Below, in pieces: positions 39,779-40,477 of a stretch of 40,477 bases of DNA (its first letter is position 1; each line of letters begins with the position of its first letter). The DNA comes from RBG-16-64-13 sp963718375 (GTDB lineage Bacteria > Actinomycetota > Thermoleophilia > RBG-16-64-13): positions 1 through 40,477 of the forward strand of contig CAVQZD010000011.1 of NCBI GenBank assembly GCA_963718375.1, read 5' to 3'. The translations under genes were made by a program, and so were the position numbers. Below the pieces are notes generated by a model. The model had not been told where the DNA came from, did not search any database, and saw nothing but the letters and a program-made list of their open reading frames with translations.

Positions 39779-40477
39779 ATGGATCAGATGCGGAGCAAGA
39801 GTAGCCAGAGACGACCGAGGCGCGACGCGTCCCCCGAACCGGGGAAGGTCAAACAGATGTTCGACGGCATCGCGTCGTCCTACGATCGCATGAACGACCT
39901 GATGACCGGCGGTCTGCATCATCGTTGGCGGCAGATGGGGGTCATGCTGGCGCGGCTGGATCCGGGCGGCTCCGCACTGGACGTCTGCTGCGGCACCGGG
40001 GACTTCGCCTTCGAGCTGAAGCGCGAGGTGGGGCCGGAGGGCCGAGTGGTCGGCGTGGACGTGTCCAAAGAAATGCTCGATGTCGCCCGGGAGAAGTGCG
40101 GTCGCAACCAGCTCTATGTGGAGTTCTATGAGGGCGACGTGCTCGATCTGCCCTTCGCCGACGGGGGGCTCAGGTATGACGCTACGCCCATGGGCTTCGA
40201 CGCCTGCACGGTGGGATTCGGCATCCGCAACGTGCCCGACGTGGTGAGGGCGTTCAGCGAGATGCGCAGGGTGTGCCGTCCAGGCGCGAAGGTAGTGTGC
40301 CTGGAGATCACGCAGTCCGACATCCCGGTGTTCAAGCAGTTCTACAAGCTCTGGTTCGACCGGGTGGTGCCCGTGATGGGCAGGGCGGTCTCGCGGGACA
40401 AGGACGCCTACACGTATCTGCCGGATTCGGTGAAGCGGTTCCCCGAGCCGGAAGTGCTCAAGACCCAGATGGAGTTG
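39779..40477 (+). CDS. ubiE: Demethylmenaquinone methyltransferase UbiE/MenG (3' end outside window)
   Basis: The visible 233 codons encode a SAM-dependent methyltransferase with the UbiE/COQ5 signatures: VKQMFDGIASSYDRMNDLMT, SAM motif ALDVCCGTGDFAFEL, DVSKEMLDVAREK, and TVGFGIRNVPDVVRAFSEM. It would add the last methyl group to form menaquinone. An insertion of about ten residues (GGLRYDATPMG) sits before TVGFG compared with usual homologues. It begins 14 bases after ubiA, with AAGGGG upstream of the ATG at 39779, and continues past the window end. Confidence 0.93.
   Translation, partial: MDQMRSKSSQRRPRRDASPEPGKVKQMFDGIASSYDRMNDLMTGGLHHRWRQMGVMLARLDPGGSALDVCCGTGDFAFELKREVGPEGRVVGVDVSKEMLDVAREKCGRNQLYVEFYEGDVLDLPFADGGLRYDATPMGFDACTVGFGIRNVPDVVRAFSEMRRVCRPGAKVVCLEITQSDIPVFKQFYKLWFDRVVPVMGRAVSRDKDAYTYLPDSVKRFPEPEVLKTQMEL

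Overview
The window is chromosomal DNA from a high-GC Gram-positive bacterium, most likely a deep-branching member of the Actinomycetota. The clearest pointers are a phosphatidylinositol-phosphate synthase next to an actinobacterial-type inositol-3-phosphate synthase and a PimA-like glycosyltransferase, an HspR-controlled dnaK operon with a HAIR-like operator, a DUF7144-type membrane protein, and frequent GTG/TTG starts. The class cannot be fixed from sequence reading alone. There is no sign of a phage, integrase, insertion sequence, CRISPR array, tRNA or rRNA; the content is mostly housekeeping genes with a block of small membrane proteins in the middle.

Layout. (1) 1-4.2 kb: inositol lipid genes: PIP synthase, ino1 and a PimA-like glycosyltransferase fused to a PHP phosphoesterase domain. 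(2) 4.3-9.5 kb: a divergent iron-sulfur uracil-DNA-glycosylase-like protein, an RlmD-type RNA methyltransferase, a YihY membrane protein, a ThrE-family exporter and a SHOCT protein. (3) 9.6-19 kb: envelope proteins: a membrane-anchored alkaline-phosphatase-like enzyme, an orphan six-PASTA protein, a frameshifted MBL hydrolase, small membrane proteins, an AI-2E/PerM protein, an HdeD-like protein and a membrane protein with a histone-H1-like tail. (4) 19-26.2 kb: a class A penicillin-binding protein, with a Clp/Hsp100 C-terminal remnant just behind it, divergent from dnaK-hsp20-grpE-dnaJ-hspR. (5) 26.2-31.2 kb: FmdB-type zinc ribbon protein, surE, a HAD phosphatase, ligA, and an orphan type II/IV secretion-like ATPase. 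(6) 31.2-35.1 kb: molybdenum cofactor operon mobAB-moaA-moaC/MOSC-mogA with two fused genes. (7) 35-40.5 kb: a diguanylate cyclase, divergent from a second glycosyltransferase that leads into ubiD-ubiA-ubiE, the late steps of menaquinone synthesis; the last gene runs off the window.

How it fits together. The first block could make inositol phosphate, attach it to a lipid as PI-phosphate, remove the phosphate and then glycosylate the product; the GT-PHP fusion is the most interesting candidate, because the PI-phosphate phosphatase is a gap in the known pathway. The dnaK block shows a complete feedback circuit (chaperones, HspR and a HAIR-like operator over a consensus promoter) with what looks like a decayed Hsp100 gene nearby. 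Two genes (MBL hydrolase, AI-2E protein) appear interrupted by one extra base in runs of five G/C, which may be real decay or assembly error. Several genes start very close to a -10 box without a ribosome-binding site, suggesting leaderless transcripts, and converging genes are separated by long perfect hairpins.
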